64,000 nucleotides of DNA, from assembly GCF_002236115.1 (NCBI RefSeq), contig NZ_NIWT01000005.1:496001-560000 (forward strand), given 5' to 3'. The DNA comes from Pseudomonas jessenii. Lineage in GTDB: Bacteria; Pseudomonadota; Gammaproteobacteria; Pseudomonadales; Pseudomonadaceae. Positions 33,814-42,705 of the stretch are shown in pieces; position 1 is the stretch's first letter, and each line of letters opens with the position of its first letter. Made by a program: the position numbers and the translations under genes. Below the pieces are notes generated by a model. The model ran no database searches. It saw nothing but the letters and a program-made list of their open reading frames with translations, and was not told the origin of the DNA.

Positions 33814-34806
33814 ATGCTCCACTCCCACCTCACCACCCTCAATGCCGTCTCCCTGGTACTCGATGCCTTCAAGGCACAAGGCTTGTCCAGCGAAGCACTG
33901 CTGGCCGGAAGCGGCATCAGTGCGGCAGATCTGAACCGTGCCGACACGCGTATCACCACCAATCAGGAAATGCAGGTCTGTGCCAACGCCGTCGCGCTCA
34001 AGCGTGACATCGGCCTGGAACTGGGCCGGCGGATGCACGTCTCCTGCTACGGCATGCTCGGTTACGCCTTGCTCACCAGTGCCACCTTCGGTGACGCTTT
34101 GCGTCTGGCGATGCGTTATCCGGCGCTGCTGGGAACACTTTTCGAACTGAGCCTTGAAGACGATGGTGAGCGCATCTGGTTCGCCGCCGCCGATTACCGC
34201 GAGAGCCCGACCATGGCGGTGTTCAACGCCGAGTTCTGCCTGGTGTCGCTGAAAGTCACCTGCGACGACCTGCTCGGCCATCCTTTGCCCTTGCTCGGCG
34301 CACGCTTCGAACATGCCGCGCCCGACTACGAGACAAGCTACGCCGAACACTTCGATTGCCCTGTGCACTTCGGCGCGCGCAACAATGCCTTCGCCTTTGA
34401 CAAGCGCTGGCTCGACCAGCCGTTGCCGCTGGCCGATGTGATCACCCATCAGGCCATGGCCGAACGTTGTCGCAAACAGAACATCGAGTTCACCGGGCGC
34501 CAGGCCTGGCTCGGGCGGATCCGCCAATTGCTCAGCGCGCAACTGAATGCCGCGCCCGGGCTGGAGGGGCTGGCCGAGCAAATGAACTGTTCGGCGCGGA
34601 CCTTGCGCCGGCATCTCAAGGACATGGGTTGCAGCTACCAGGAGCTGCTCGACGAACTGCGCTTCGAGCAGGCCAAGCAAATGCTTTGCGAGGATCAATT
34701 GCCGATCTATCAGATTGCCGAAGCGTTGGGCTTCAGCGAGACCGCGAGTTTTCGCCATGCCTTTGTGCGCTGGAGTGGTGTGGCGCCGAGTCAGTTCCGG
34801 CCCTGA
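33814..34806 (+). CDS. AraC-family transcriptional regulator
   Basis: A 330-residue regulator. Residues about 15-200 form an Arabinose_bd-type ligand domain (MLGYALLTSATFGDALRLAM). The C-terminal double helix-turn-helix spans about 230-330: LEGLAEQMNCSARTLRRHLK and the second part IYQIAEALGFSETASFRHAF with the AraC signature. The start at 33814 is used because the longer frame runs into a REP pair. It may control the polyamine genes downstream, 268 bp away on the same strand, but no binding site is identified. Confidence 0.88.
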   Translation: MLHSHLTTLNAVSLVLDAFKAQGLSSEALLAGSGISAADLNRADTRITTNQEMQVCANAVALKRDIGLELGRRMHVSCYGMLGYALLTSATFGDALRLAMRYPALLGTLFELSLEDDGERIWFAAADYRESPTMAVFNAEFCLVSLKVTCDDLLGHPLPLLGARFEHAAPDYETSYAEHFDCPVHFGARNNAFAFDKRWLDQPLPLADVITHQAMAERCRKQNIEFTGRQAWLGRIRQLLSAQLNAAPGLEGLAEQMNCSARTLRRHLKDMGCSYQELLDELRFEQAKQMLCEDQLPIYQIAEALGFSETASFRHAFVRWSGVAPSQFRP

Positions 34807-34830
34807 GGGCTGTAGTGAGCGATCTGCCGC

Positions 34831-34925
34831 CATCGCGAGCAAGCTCGCTCCCACAAGGGGTATGCGTCTTGCAAAAAATCGCGGACGCTGAGGCTCACCT
34901 GTGGGAGCGAGCTTGCTCGCGAAGG
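34831..34925. repeat. REP pair (REPIN), reverse order
   Basis: Two REP copies in the opposite mutual order to most pairs here, GCGAGCAAGCTCGCTCCCAC first and GTGGGAGCGAGCTTGCTCGC second. Confidence 0.9.
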
Positions 34926-35074
34926 CGGCCGCGAGAGCTCCGCATTATCAAGGGGCGAATTTCGGTCAAATGTTTTGGCCATATCGATCCCCTTTTGGCC
35001 TTTCCTGCCGTTCTCCGATTCGCCGTACGCCGCAACACTGGGGGCAACCGAATCAGCCCTGCGGAGAACAACAA

Positions 35075-36103
35075 ATGCTGACGATCTACTCTGACGATCA
35101 CCACCTGCACCATGGCCGCTGCGAACTCATCGACGGCCAGCTCAAGCCGTGCTTCGAGATGCCATCGCGCGCCGATCATGTGCTGCAACGCGTGCAGAAC
35201 CAGAACCTTGGCCCAGTCGAAGCGCCAAAGGATTTTGGTCTTGAACCCATCGCCCGCATTCACAGCCGCGACTACCTCGACTTCTTCAAAGGTGCCTGGG
35301 CACGCTGGACCGAGTTCAACACCGACGGTGACCTGCTGCCCTACACCTGGCCTGCACGCACCTTGCGTGCGATCAAACCGACCAGCCTGCACGGCCAACT
35401 CGGCTATTACAGCTTCGACGGCGGCGCCCCGATCACCGCCGGCACCTGGCAAGCGGCGTACAGCGCAGCACAAGTCGCGCTCACCGCCCAAGCTGAAATC
35501 CAGCGCGGCGCCCGTTCTGCTTTCGCCCTGTGCCGTCCACCGGGACACCACGCCGCCAGCGATTTGATGGGTGGTTATTGCTACCTCAACAACGCCGCCA
35601 TCGCTGCCCAGGCGTTCCTCGATCAGGGCCACAAAAAAGTCGCGATCCTCGACGTCGATTACCACCACGGCAACGGCACCCAGTCGATTTTCTACGAGCG
35701 AAGCGATGTGCTGTTCACCTCGATCCACGGTCACCCGGAAGCCGAGTTTCCGTTCTTCCTCGGCTATGAAGACGAGCTGGGCGAAGGTGCCGGCGAAGGC
35801 TTCAACTTCAACTACCCCTTGGCCGCCGGCTCAGGCTGGGATACCTGGAGCGCAGCGCTGGAGCAAGCCTGCAAAGAGATCAAAAGCTACGGCGCCGACA
35901 TCGTCGTGGTGTCCCTTGGCGTCGATACCTTCAAGGATGATCCGATCTCGCAATTCAAACTCGACAGCCCGGATTACCTGGCCATGGGCAAGCGCATCGC
36001 GGCGCTCGGCAAACCCACGCTGTTCGTCATGGAAGGCGGCTATGCCGTGGAAGAAATCGGCATCAATGCCGTGAACGTTCTCGAAGGTTTTGAAAGCGCT
36101 TGA
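35075..36103 (+). CDS. aphA: Acetylpolyamine amidohydrolase (histone deacetylase family)
   Basis: A 342-residue zinc hydrolase that removes acetyl groups from acetylated polyamines such as acetylputrescine or acetylcadaverine. HDAC-type active-site parts: CRPPGHHA with the tandem histidines near residues 155-159, VDYHHGNGTQ with zinc ligands, SIHGHPE and a C-terminal MEGGYAVEEIG. GCGGAGAA precedes the ATG. It is followed after 15 bp by a polyamine-binding protein, the order I recall for P. aeruginosa aphA and its neighbour, which supports the substrate class. Cytoplasmic. Confidence 0.9.
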   Translation: MLTIYSDDHHLHHGRCELIDGQLKPCFEMPSRADHVLQRVQNQNLGPVEAPKDFGLEPIARIHSRDYLDFFKGAWARWTEFNTDGDLLPYTWPARTLRAIKPTSLHGQLGYYSFDGGAPITAGTWQAAYSAAQVALTAQAEIQRGARSAFALCRPPGHHAASDLMGGYCYLNNAAIAAQAFLDQGHKKVAILDVDYHHGNGTQSIFYERSDVLFTSIHGHPEAEFPFFLGYEDELGEGAGEGFNFNYPLAAGSGWDTWSAALEQACKEIKSYGADIVVVSLGVDTFKDDPISQFKLDSPDYLAMGKRIAALGKPTLFVMEGGYAVEEIGINAVNVLEGFESA

Positions 36104-36118
36104 TGAGGAAGTAGAAGA

Positions 36119-37219
36119 ATGAAAAGTCTTAAGCGTTTTATTTTTCCAGCGCTGTGCGCCACGGTGCTCAGTGGCGCCGCCCACGCTGAAGAGCGAACCC
36201 TGCGCGTCTACAACTGGTTCGACTACATCACTCCCAAGGCCCTGGAAGACTTCAAGGCCCAGAACGCCCAGACCAAACTGGTCTACGACATCTTCGACAC
36301 CAACGAAGCACTGGAAGCCAAGCTGCTGACCGGCAACTCCGGCTACGACGTGGTGGTGCCGTCCAACGTGTTCCTTGCCAAGCAAATCGAAGCCGGCGTA
36401 TTCCAGCCCCTGGACCGCAGCAAGCTGCCGAACTGGAACCACCTCGATCCCAAGCTGATGAAGCTGATCGAAGCCAACGACCCGAGCAACAAGTTCGCCG
36501 TGCCTTACATGTACGGGACCATCCTGATCGGCTTCAACCCGGACAAGGTCAAGGCAGCCCTGGGCGCCGACGCGCCGGTAGATAGCTGGGACCTGATCTT
36601 CAAGGAAGAAAACATCAGCAAGCTCAAGCAGTGCGGCGTCGCCCTGCTCGACTCGCCCTCGGAGATCCTGCCGCTGGCCCTGCAACACCTCGGCCTGGAC
36701 CCCAACAGCAAGAAGCCTGCGGACTATGACAAGGCTGAAGCACTGCTGATGAAGATCCGTCCATACATCACCTACTTCCACTCGTCCAAGTACATGGCCG
36801 ACATTGCCAACGGTGACATCTGTGTCGCAGTCGGCTATTCCGGCAGCTTCTCGCAAGCCGCCAATCGCGCCAAGGAAGCCAAGAATGGGGTGGTCGTCGA
36901 CATGCGTTTGCCGAAGGAAGGCGCGCCGATCTGGTTCGACATGCTGGCGATTCCGAAGGGGGCGAAAAACCCCGAAGACGCCTACACCTTCATCAACTAC
37001 CTGCTACAGCCGCAGGTGATTGCACCGGTCAGTGACTTTGTCGGTTACCCGAACCCGAACAAGGACGCCACGGAGCTGGTCGACCCGGCGATCCGCAACA
37101 ACCCGAACCTGTACCCGACCGATGCGGCGATGGGTACGCTCTACACCCTGCAACCGCTGCCGCGCGATGCCGAGCGCGCGCGGACCCGGGCCTGGACCAA
37201 GATCAAGTCGGGCACCTGA
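36119..37219 (+). CDS. Periplasmic polyamine-binding protein (PotF/SpuD family)
   Basis: A 366-residue substrate-binding protein of a polyamine ABC transporter. Signal peptide at residues 1-22 (ending LSGAAHA). Mature start LRVYNWFDYITPKALEDF, then YDVVVPSNVFLAKQIEAG and GYSGSFSQA, with the tryptophan and aspartate residues that hold the amine. No permease or ATPase gene is in this window, so it works with a transporter encoded elsewhere. It is co-transcribed with the amidohydrolase and is closed by a strong terminator. Confidence 0.92.
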   Translation: MKSLKRFIFPALCATVLSGAAHAEERTLRVYNWFDYITPKALEDFKAQNAQTKLVYDIFDTNEALEAKLLTGNSGYDVVVPSNVFLAKQIEAGVFQPLDRSKLPNWNHLDPKLMKLIEANDPSNKFAVPYMYGTILIGFNPDKVKAALGADAPVDSWDLIFKEENISKLKQCGVALLDSPSEILPLALQHLGLDPNSKKPADYDKAEALLMKIRPYITYFHSSKYMADIANGDICVAVGYSGSFSQAANRAKEAKNGVVVDMRLPKEGAPIWFDMLAIPKGAKNPEDAYTFINYLLQPQVIAPVSDFVGYPNPNKDATELVDPAIRNNPNLYPTDAAMGTLYTLQPLPRDAERARTRAWTKIKSGT

Positions 37220-37240
37220 TAACCGACGCGGGTTTATCCT

Positions 37241-37268
37241 GACCTGCGCTTGCGCAGGTCTTTTTTTT
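37241..37268 (+). terminator. Terminator after the polyamine operon
   Basis: GACCTGCGC pairs with GCGCAGGTC around TT, followed by eight T bases. Confidence 0.9.
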
Positions 37269-37376
37269 GCCCGCGATATTTATTTACCGCCAACGCCGCT
37301 ATACCCGTCGCTACTTTGCAATGGACCGCGCACCGAACCTTCCACGGTGCCTGCTACCCTCACAAAGGATGTGACC

Positions 37377-40300
37377 ATGACAAGTACCTCCAGCCCTTCG
37401 TCTGAAACCAGCCTCCCCTCTGATCAAGATGCCCTTCTCACCCAATTGGTAACCGGCCCCTCGATCAGGGAAGTCGCCACACATGCGCTGCAACCAGCCC
37501 TGAAAGCGCTGTACCCGAATTTGCAAATCGATCCCCGCCTGGCCATGGTGGTGACGCCGACCTGGATCTTGCACAATGGCAGTGTCGAGCCCGGGCCAAG
37601 GCACTTCGAGTCGCTGACAGACGCACTGGTGCGCCATGGCGTAGCGCGAACACCCGTGGTCTACCTCGACGGCGAGCACTACCTCACGCTGCAACCCCAG
37701 GAGCAGACACCGGCGCAACTGCCCGTCAGCATCGATGCCATCGGGCGTCTGCTCAACGAGTTGGCGCCGCTGCTGTTTGTCGCGTTTCAAGAGCAGCAGG
37801 TCGATTACTGGAACCAGTTCACCCGCGCATCGGCTCCACGCTGGCAGGCACTGTCCAAATCCTTGCGCGACCTGTGGAACATCGAAGCCAACCCGGACTG
37901 GGACAGCGACCAGCACGCCATGGCCCGCAAGCTTTTCGCCTACCCGGACAAAAACGCACGTCGTGCGCATGACCCTTATCAGTCACGCGCCTGCCTGATT
38001 GACCTGGACGGCCAAAGCGACGTGGCTTCGACGCACATTAACATCGTCGACACGGCGGTACTGATCGGGACGCTGGGTAGCCGTACCCTGGTTCTCACTC
38101 ACACCATCACCCGTGGCTTCCAGGCGTTTGACTCCTTGCAGGAACTGGGCGCGTCGTTGCTGGCGGACACCGATGGGCAAGTACCGGGAAATGTCCTGCA
38201 TTGGCGCCTGATCGAACCGCCGGGCAATTATTTCGACCGCCTGGCGTGCAACCTGATAGCCCTGCAGGCCGATGCAATCGGTGCGCTGGCCAACGAACCC
38301 GCGGCGGCAAACCCGGACCTGGCGCCCCACGTCAGCCGTACGACCAACGAGCTCGACCCGACGGACAAACAGTCATCCTCGCGATTCAATCAGGTCGAGC
38401 AATCGCTGCCAGACTGGATGGCCGATGCGTCATCCACCGATCTCACCGCTTACAGCCGTCATCTGATGGATCTGGTGACGGTGCGCAATCAGAACGCCGG
38501 GAAGTCCTTTCTGGACGGGCTCAAACCGATCCGCGAATTTGCGCTGGATCGACTGCGCGAAGCCATGCTCGCGCAACATGCCGATGCCGCACATCTGAAC
38601 CTGGCGGACATCGAAATCGTGGTCGACAGCGTGGTGGTCTGGGGCAGCTTTGTGCCAACGGTGGACCCTGAGCGCACCACCCTGAGCCTGGTCGACCTGG
38701 CGCTGCAAAACCTGACTGCCCTGCCGCAAGGCAACAAATTCGTACGCAGTTCCAGCGCCGCCGCGCTGCCGCAGTGGATGACGGTGAGCTATCTGGAGGA
38801 GCTGATTACACGCGTCGACATCGGCCAGCACTACCCGGCGCTGATCAAAAGCAAGCTGCTCGCCGAACCCGTGGACAGCCTGCGGCGTCAGAACCTGTTC
38901 ACCAGCCATTTGCGCGTCGAGTTACCGCTGCTGGCCTTACAGCTGAAGATTCGCAAGCAGCACGGCATCGACGAGACCGGTTACCGCTATGTCGCCGCCG
39001 TGGTGCAAGTGCTCGACGCCAATCGCTGGGTGGATGGCCAGGAGATCGTGATTCGCCCACTGGCATTCGCGCCCGGCTGGCGCATCGGTGGCGCCACCGA
39101 TGAAGTGACCAACATGTTCGTGATCGGGCCCCGCCAGATGGACAAGGGGCCTTGCCTGCTTTACCGGCCAATGCTTGAACAACCGCTGAGCCAGTATCCA
39201 ACGCCGGCCAACCTGGTCTACACCATCAAACACTCGCCGACGTTGCGCCAGTCCGTACTCGCCTGGCTGCCGGACGGTGCCCGCGCCAACTATGCCAACT
39301 ATGTGTTCACCGGTGACCGACCTTCGGTCTGGAGCATTTCTCAACTGTTGGGCGACCCGCTGACCTCCCTGCAAATGAGCGGCCCGATTTCCCTCGGCTC
39401 GCGGGTTCTCAGCGGCAATTACCTGGCCGTCCTGTACAAGGCCAACGTCAATGCGCTGGTCGAACTGGCGCAACGGCAATCGCTTTCCAACGCGCAAAAT
39501 CGCTGGGCGACTTTCAAGCGTACAGCCTGGACGCTGCTCAACGCGGCGCTGCCCTTTCTTGGTCGAACCGTCGGGACGGCCGCCTGGATCTGGCAAGTGC
39601 TGGATGACTTGCAGCAAACCCTCGATGCTGCCGACAGTGGCGACCATCAGCAGCAGAAATCCGCCATGACCGACCTGTTGCTGACCCTGGCCATGGTGCT
39701 TGCCCATCACGCCAGTACGCGTAATCCGCCTGCGCGCAGGGTCCAGGAAAAGCCCATTGCAAAAGCGATCGAGCAACAGGAAAAACCGGCCCGACAACCT
39801 GTGACCGTCGTGCAATTACCCGACATCGTCAGCGAGCCCCCTCCTGTGCAACATCGCCAGACAGTGGCAACCGATGCGGCCTTGGACCTGACAAAAACCC
39901 TGGATCAGTTCAAGGTCACTCCACCCGAACAGCTCACACCGCCCGATAGTGGCAACGGCGTCTATCGCCACCTCTACCGAAAAGAAAAGAGCTTTTATGC
40001 GCCGGTGGGCGAGCGCTGGTTCGAGGTGGCCGTCGAGGACACGGGCGAAGTGTCGATCATCGACTCTCGACAGCAGCCCGTGCGCAGCGGTCCGGCACTG
40101 ATCAGCAACCAACGCGGTGACTGGTTCGTCGACACGCGCCTGCGCCTGCGCGGCGGCGGTCTGTCGAGCCGACGCAAGGCACTGAAGCAACAAAACCGTG
40201 CACGCATCGCCGAACTCAAGAAGCAACTGGCCGAGTTTGACAATGAACGCGAGCGGGCACGTACAGAGCTGACGGACGCCCACAACGCCATGAAAAAATC

Positions 40301-41960
40301 AGTCGGTGACGAAGCACTGTCGGCCGCGCAAACGCAGTTCCTCGAGAAGCTCGAGCGCCGTACCCAAGAATACGCCGCCCCTATCGAGCAGTTGAAGTCG
40401 CTGAACCTGCTCGAAACGGTGCCCAACTACCGAACCGCCATGGTCGAGATGCTCGGCACTCAATTGTTCTTCAACCAGACGTGGCTCGATCAGCACAATG
40501 CAACGTTTACGCAGACCTTGAGGGAAACCCTGGCGCTGCTCGATGCCGAGGAAACGACAGGCGGGACCGGTAATTCTGCAACCTACCGGAAAATGGTCGA
40601 CCTGACCGAGGGTGTGATCGGCAAAATAGAGTTTGCCCAATCGCGGCTCCATGACTTGAGTCGACTCGGTAGAAATGCTGCTGAAGTGGCCAGTACCTAC
40701 CGGGCAAAACTGCCCGCTTTCAGTGTTAACGATCTCAAGGCGCTCCAGGTTTCGCTGGCTCGCGACGTCTGCTTGAAAGAAGGAAACAGTGCCGCGCTGA
40801 TCGACGCCCGGGGCGCATTCGAGCGCTTGCTCGATACCACCAACCTGGTCATACAGACCTCGCAAGAACTGATGCTGCAAAACAGTGCCTGGGCGGCAGG
40901 CGAACGTATCGAAGGCCTCAACGGCATGCTCGAACAGTTTGCCGCTATCGACCAGGCCTTTGAAGACTTCAGCCTCACCCACAAGGACGCGGTTCTGGAG
41001 CAACCGTTCAAACACGTACGTACACGGATCAGTGAATTCCAGCAGGACACCGAAGCCAATCTGGCGCAACTGCTGCGCGAACAACGGCCGGTAGAACCCC
41101 GGCCCGGTCCGTCAAAGCCCGCATCGGCATCGCGTAAACGAGTGGTCAAGACACGCTTCAAGGGTACGGTTGTGGGCGAAGTGCGTCCCTCGGCATCGGG
41201 AGAGCCGGTCCTGCTGGATGTGAAATCGCCCTTGACCGGCAAAGTGATCGCCACCTTTCACGAAAAAACACCCGGCGTCTGGATTGAGCGCGTGCAACCC
41301 AGACGTCGCCGCCCAGCGGTACAACTACCGGACCTCGCCACACAAATCACTCAAGGTCAGGAGCTGCTCGATGGCGTGGAAAGCTTCATCCAGAAAACCG
41401 AAGCGAGTGCAAAAAAACCCGGCCGCATCCCGGTGGAAATCGAAGAGTTGTTCCAGCACAAAGCCGAACAGCTCGACAAAAGCGCGAAGACACTCGAGCA
41501 AACCCTGACCGCTTCGAATACGACCGTCGCTGCGACAACACTGGGCGCGGCCTTGAACACGGCACGTGTTCGACTGTACGCCGAGGGCTACCGGATTCGC
41601 GTCCAGATGATCAAGCAACAGCCGCCCACGGCCGCCCGCATCGAATGGCTATCAAGCAAAAATGAAATCGATGTCGTGCGCAGTGGTGAACGACGCCGAC
41701 TCAAAGGCCCGCGCAAGGATTACCTGCAGGAGTACGAAATTCGCGAGCGAGGCACCGGGCAACCGTTGTGGTACGCCCATTTTCACTACGCCGCTTCTGA
41801 TACGCCTGTCGAGGCGTTTACCGCCGCCCATTTGAAACTGCGTGATCAACGGATGATGGCCGGAAGGGGCGACCTTAATTCCGCCTCCAGCAGCCAGGTG
41901 ATCGCCATTTATCGCAGCGCGATCAGCCCGCAACTGGCGGGCTCGCTGTTCTTTTCGTAA
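37377..41960 (+). CDS. Giant DUF6543 (dermonecrotic toxin-like) protein
   Basis: A 1,527-residue protein of the Pseudomonas family carrying a DUF6543/dermonecrotic-toxin N-terminal-type domain, about residues 330-560: LPDWMADASSTDLTAYSRHL, KSFLDGLKPIREFALDRLRE, LSLVDLALQNLTALPQGNKF, VDIGQHYPALIKSKLL. Residues about 715-785 are hydrophobic and helix-forming (LLLTLAMVLAHHAS), followed by a charged coiled-coil stretch at about 935-1010. The C-terminal 150 residues contain LKGPRKDYLQEYEI and WYAHFHYAASDTPVEAFTAA. No signal peptide; no obvious catalytic C-terminal toxin motif; no immunity gene beside it. AAAGGA precedes the ATG. Toxin function is inferred from the family name only. Confidence 0.8.
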   Translation: MTSTSSPSSETSLPSDQDALLTQLVTGPSIREVATHALQPALKALYPNLQIDPRLAMVVTPTWILHNGSVEPGPRHFESLTDALVRHGVARTPVVYLDGEHYLTLQPQEQTPAQLPVSIDAIGRLLNELAPLLFVAFQEQQVDYWNQFTRASAPRWQALSKSLRDLWNIEANPDWDSDQHAMARKLFAYPDKNARRAHDPYQSRACLIDLDGQSDVASTHINIVDTAVLIGTLGSRTLVLTHTITRGFQAFDSLQELGASLLADTDGQVPGNVLHWRLIEPPGNYFDRLACNLIALQADAIGALANEPAAANPDLAPHVSRTTNELDPTDKQSSSRFNQVEQSLPDWMADASSTDLTAYSRHLMDLVTVRNQNAGKSFLDGLKPIREFALDRLREAMLAQHADAAHLNLADIEIVVDSVVVWGSFVPTVDPERTTLSLVDLALQNLTALPQGNKFVRSSSAAALPQWMTVSYLEELITRVDIGQHYPALIKSKLLAEPVDSLRRQNLFTSHLRVELPLLALQLKIRKQHGIDETGYRYVAAVVQVLDANRWVDGQEIVIRPLAFAPGWRIGGATDEVTNMFVIGPRQMDKGPCLLYRPMLEQPLSQYPTPANLVYTIKHSPTLRQSVLAWLPDGARANYANYVFTGDRPSVWSISQLLGDPLTSLQMSGPISLGSRVLSGNYLAVLYKANVNALVELAQRQSLSNAQNRWATFKRTAWTLLNAALPFLGRTVGTAAWIWQVLDDLQQTLDAADSGDHQQQKSAMTDLLLTLAMVLAHHASTRNPPARRVQEKPIAKAIEQQEKPARQPVTVVQLPDIVSEPPPVQHRQTVATDAALDLTKTLDQFKVTPPEQLTPPDSGNGVYRHLYRKEKSFYAPVGERWFEVAVEDTGEVSIIDSRQQPVRSGPALISNQRGDWFVDTRLRLRGGGLSSRRKALKQQNRARIAELKKQLAEFDNERERARTELTDAHNAMKKSVGDEALSAAQTQFLEKLERRTQEYAAPIEQLKSLNLLETVPNYRTAMVEMLGTQLFFNQTWLDQHNATFTQTLRETLALLDAEETTGGTGNSATYRKMVDLTEGVIGKIEFAQSRLHDLSRLGRNAAEVASTYRAKLPAFSVNDLKALQVSLARDVCLKEGNSAALIDARGAFERLLDTTNLVIQTSQELMLQNSAWAAGERIEGLNGMLEQFAAIDQAFEDFSLTHKDAVLEQPFKHVRTRISEFQQDTEANLAQLLREQRPVEPRPGPSKPASASRKRVVKTRFKGTVVGEVRPSASGEPVLLDVKSPLTGKVIATFHEKTPGVWIERVQPRRRRPAVQLPDLATQITQGQELLDGVESFIQKTEASAKKPGRIPVEIEELFQHKAEQLDKSAKTLEQTLTASNTTVAATTLGAALNTARVRLYAEGYRIRVQMIKQQPPTAARIEWLSSKNEIDVVRSGERRRLKGPRKDYLQEYEIRERGTGQPLWYAHFHYAASDTPVEAFTAAHLKLRDQRMMAGRGDLNSASSSQVIAIYRSAISPQLAGSLFFS

Positions 41961-41987
41961 GCCGCCACGTCAAAAAGGAAAATGACG

Positions 41988-42670
41988 ATGACAGATCACC
42001 CAGAGAATACCCAAACCCCCGGCTTGCTAAAAAAGAGCCAAGTGAATTACCAGACCAGCAGGGGTCCCACTGTCGATAGCGTCGCCGCCCTTCTACTGCG
42101 CCAAGCGCTGAAGGCGCTGCAACCCGAGCGCAAGATCGACCCTGACCAAACCATGATCGGCACGCCTCAATGGCGGGTCCGCGACGGCACGCTCGTGGCC
42201 ATGCCCACACAGTTCGAATCGCTGACCCAGGCGCTGGTCCGAGCTCGGAGCTCAATGGTGCCGCCGTCCAGCTACGCGCTCAAGGCATCGGTATTCGCGC
42301 CAGCCTACTCAAGGATCGACAGCCCCGACAGGCGTACTTGCAGTGGCTGCTGGACAACGACCAGGTCCGTATCGTCCGCAACGAACAGGGACGAATCAAG
42401 ACCAAAAAGCACAGGGATTATTTCCAGGAGTACCAGGTGCTAGACACCACCAACAAGGATCAGCCTCTGCGGCTTGCGCACTTTCACTACGATTCGCTTG
42501 ATGCGCCGATGGAGCAGTTCACGGCGGCGCACCTGAAAATCGCCGAAGCGCATCTGCAGCAGTTCACGACCGAACGCCGCCAGGTACTCACGACTCTGGC
42601 GCCAATCGACTACGTGCTGCGGCGTATCAGCGACCCGAATCTGTTCCTCAAACTCGAAACTCAACCCTGA
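41988..42670 (+). pseudogene. Internally deleted, frameshifted paralogue of the DUF6543 gene
   Basis: The first 85 codons (from ATG at 41988) match the start of the preceding giant protein: LLLRQALKALQPERKIDPDQ and FESLTQALVR against ALKALYPNLQIDP and FESLTDALVR. At about 42245 the homology jumps, in another frame, to its end: LNGAAVQLRAQGIGIRASLL, DYFQEYQVLD, LRLAHFHYDSLDAPMEQFTA. More than 1,200 codons are gone. GAGCTC occurs twice, 6 bp apart, at the junction (42241-42253), a plausible trace of the deletion. The downstream frame has no start of its own. Confidence 0.85.
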
Positions 42671-42705
42671 TGAACGACTGCGGGCGGACTGCTGGTCCGC
42701 CCGCT

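Noticed and set aside
37020..37376. In-frame 119-codon upstream extension of the DUF6543 protein
   Set aside because: It would overlap the polyamine-binding protein gene and cross its terminator; AAAGGA and ATG at 37377 give a better start.
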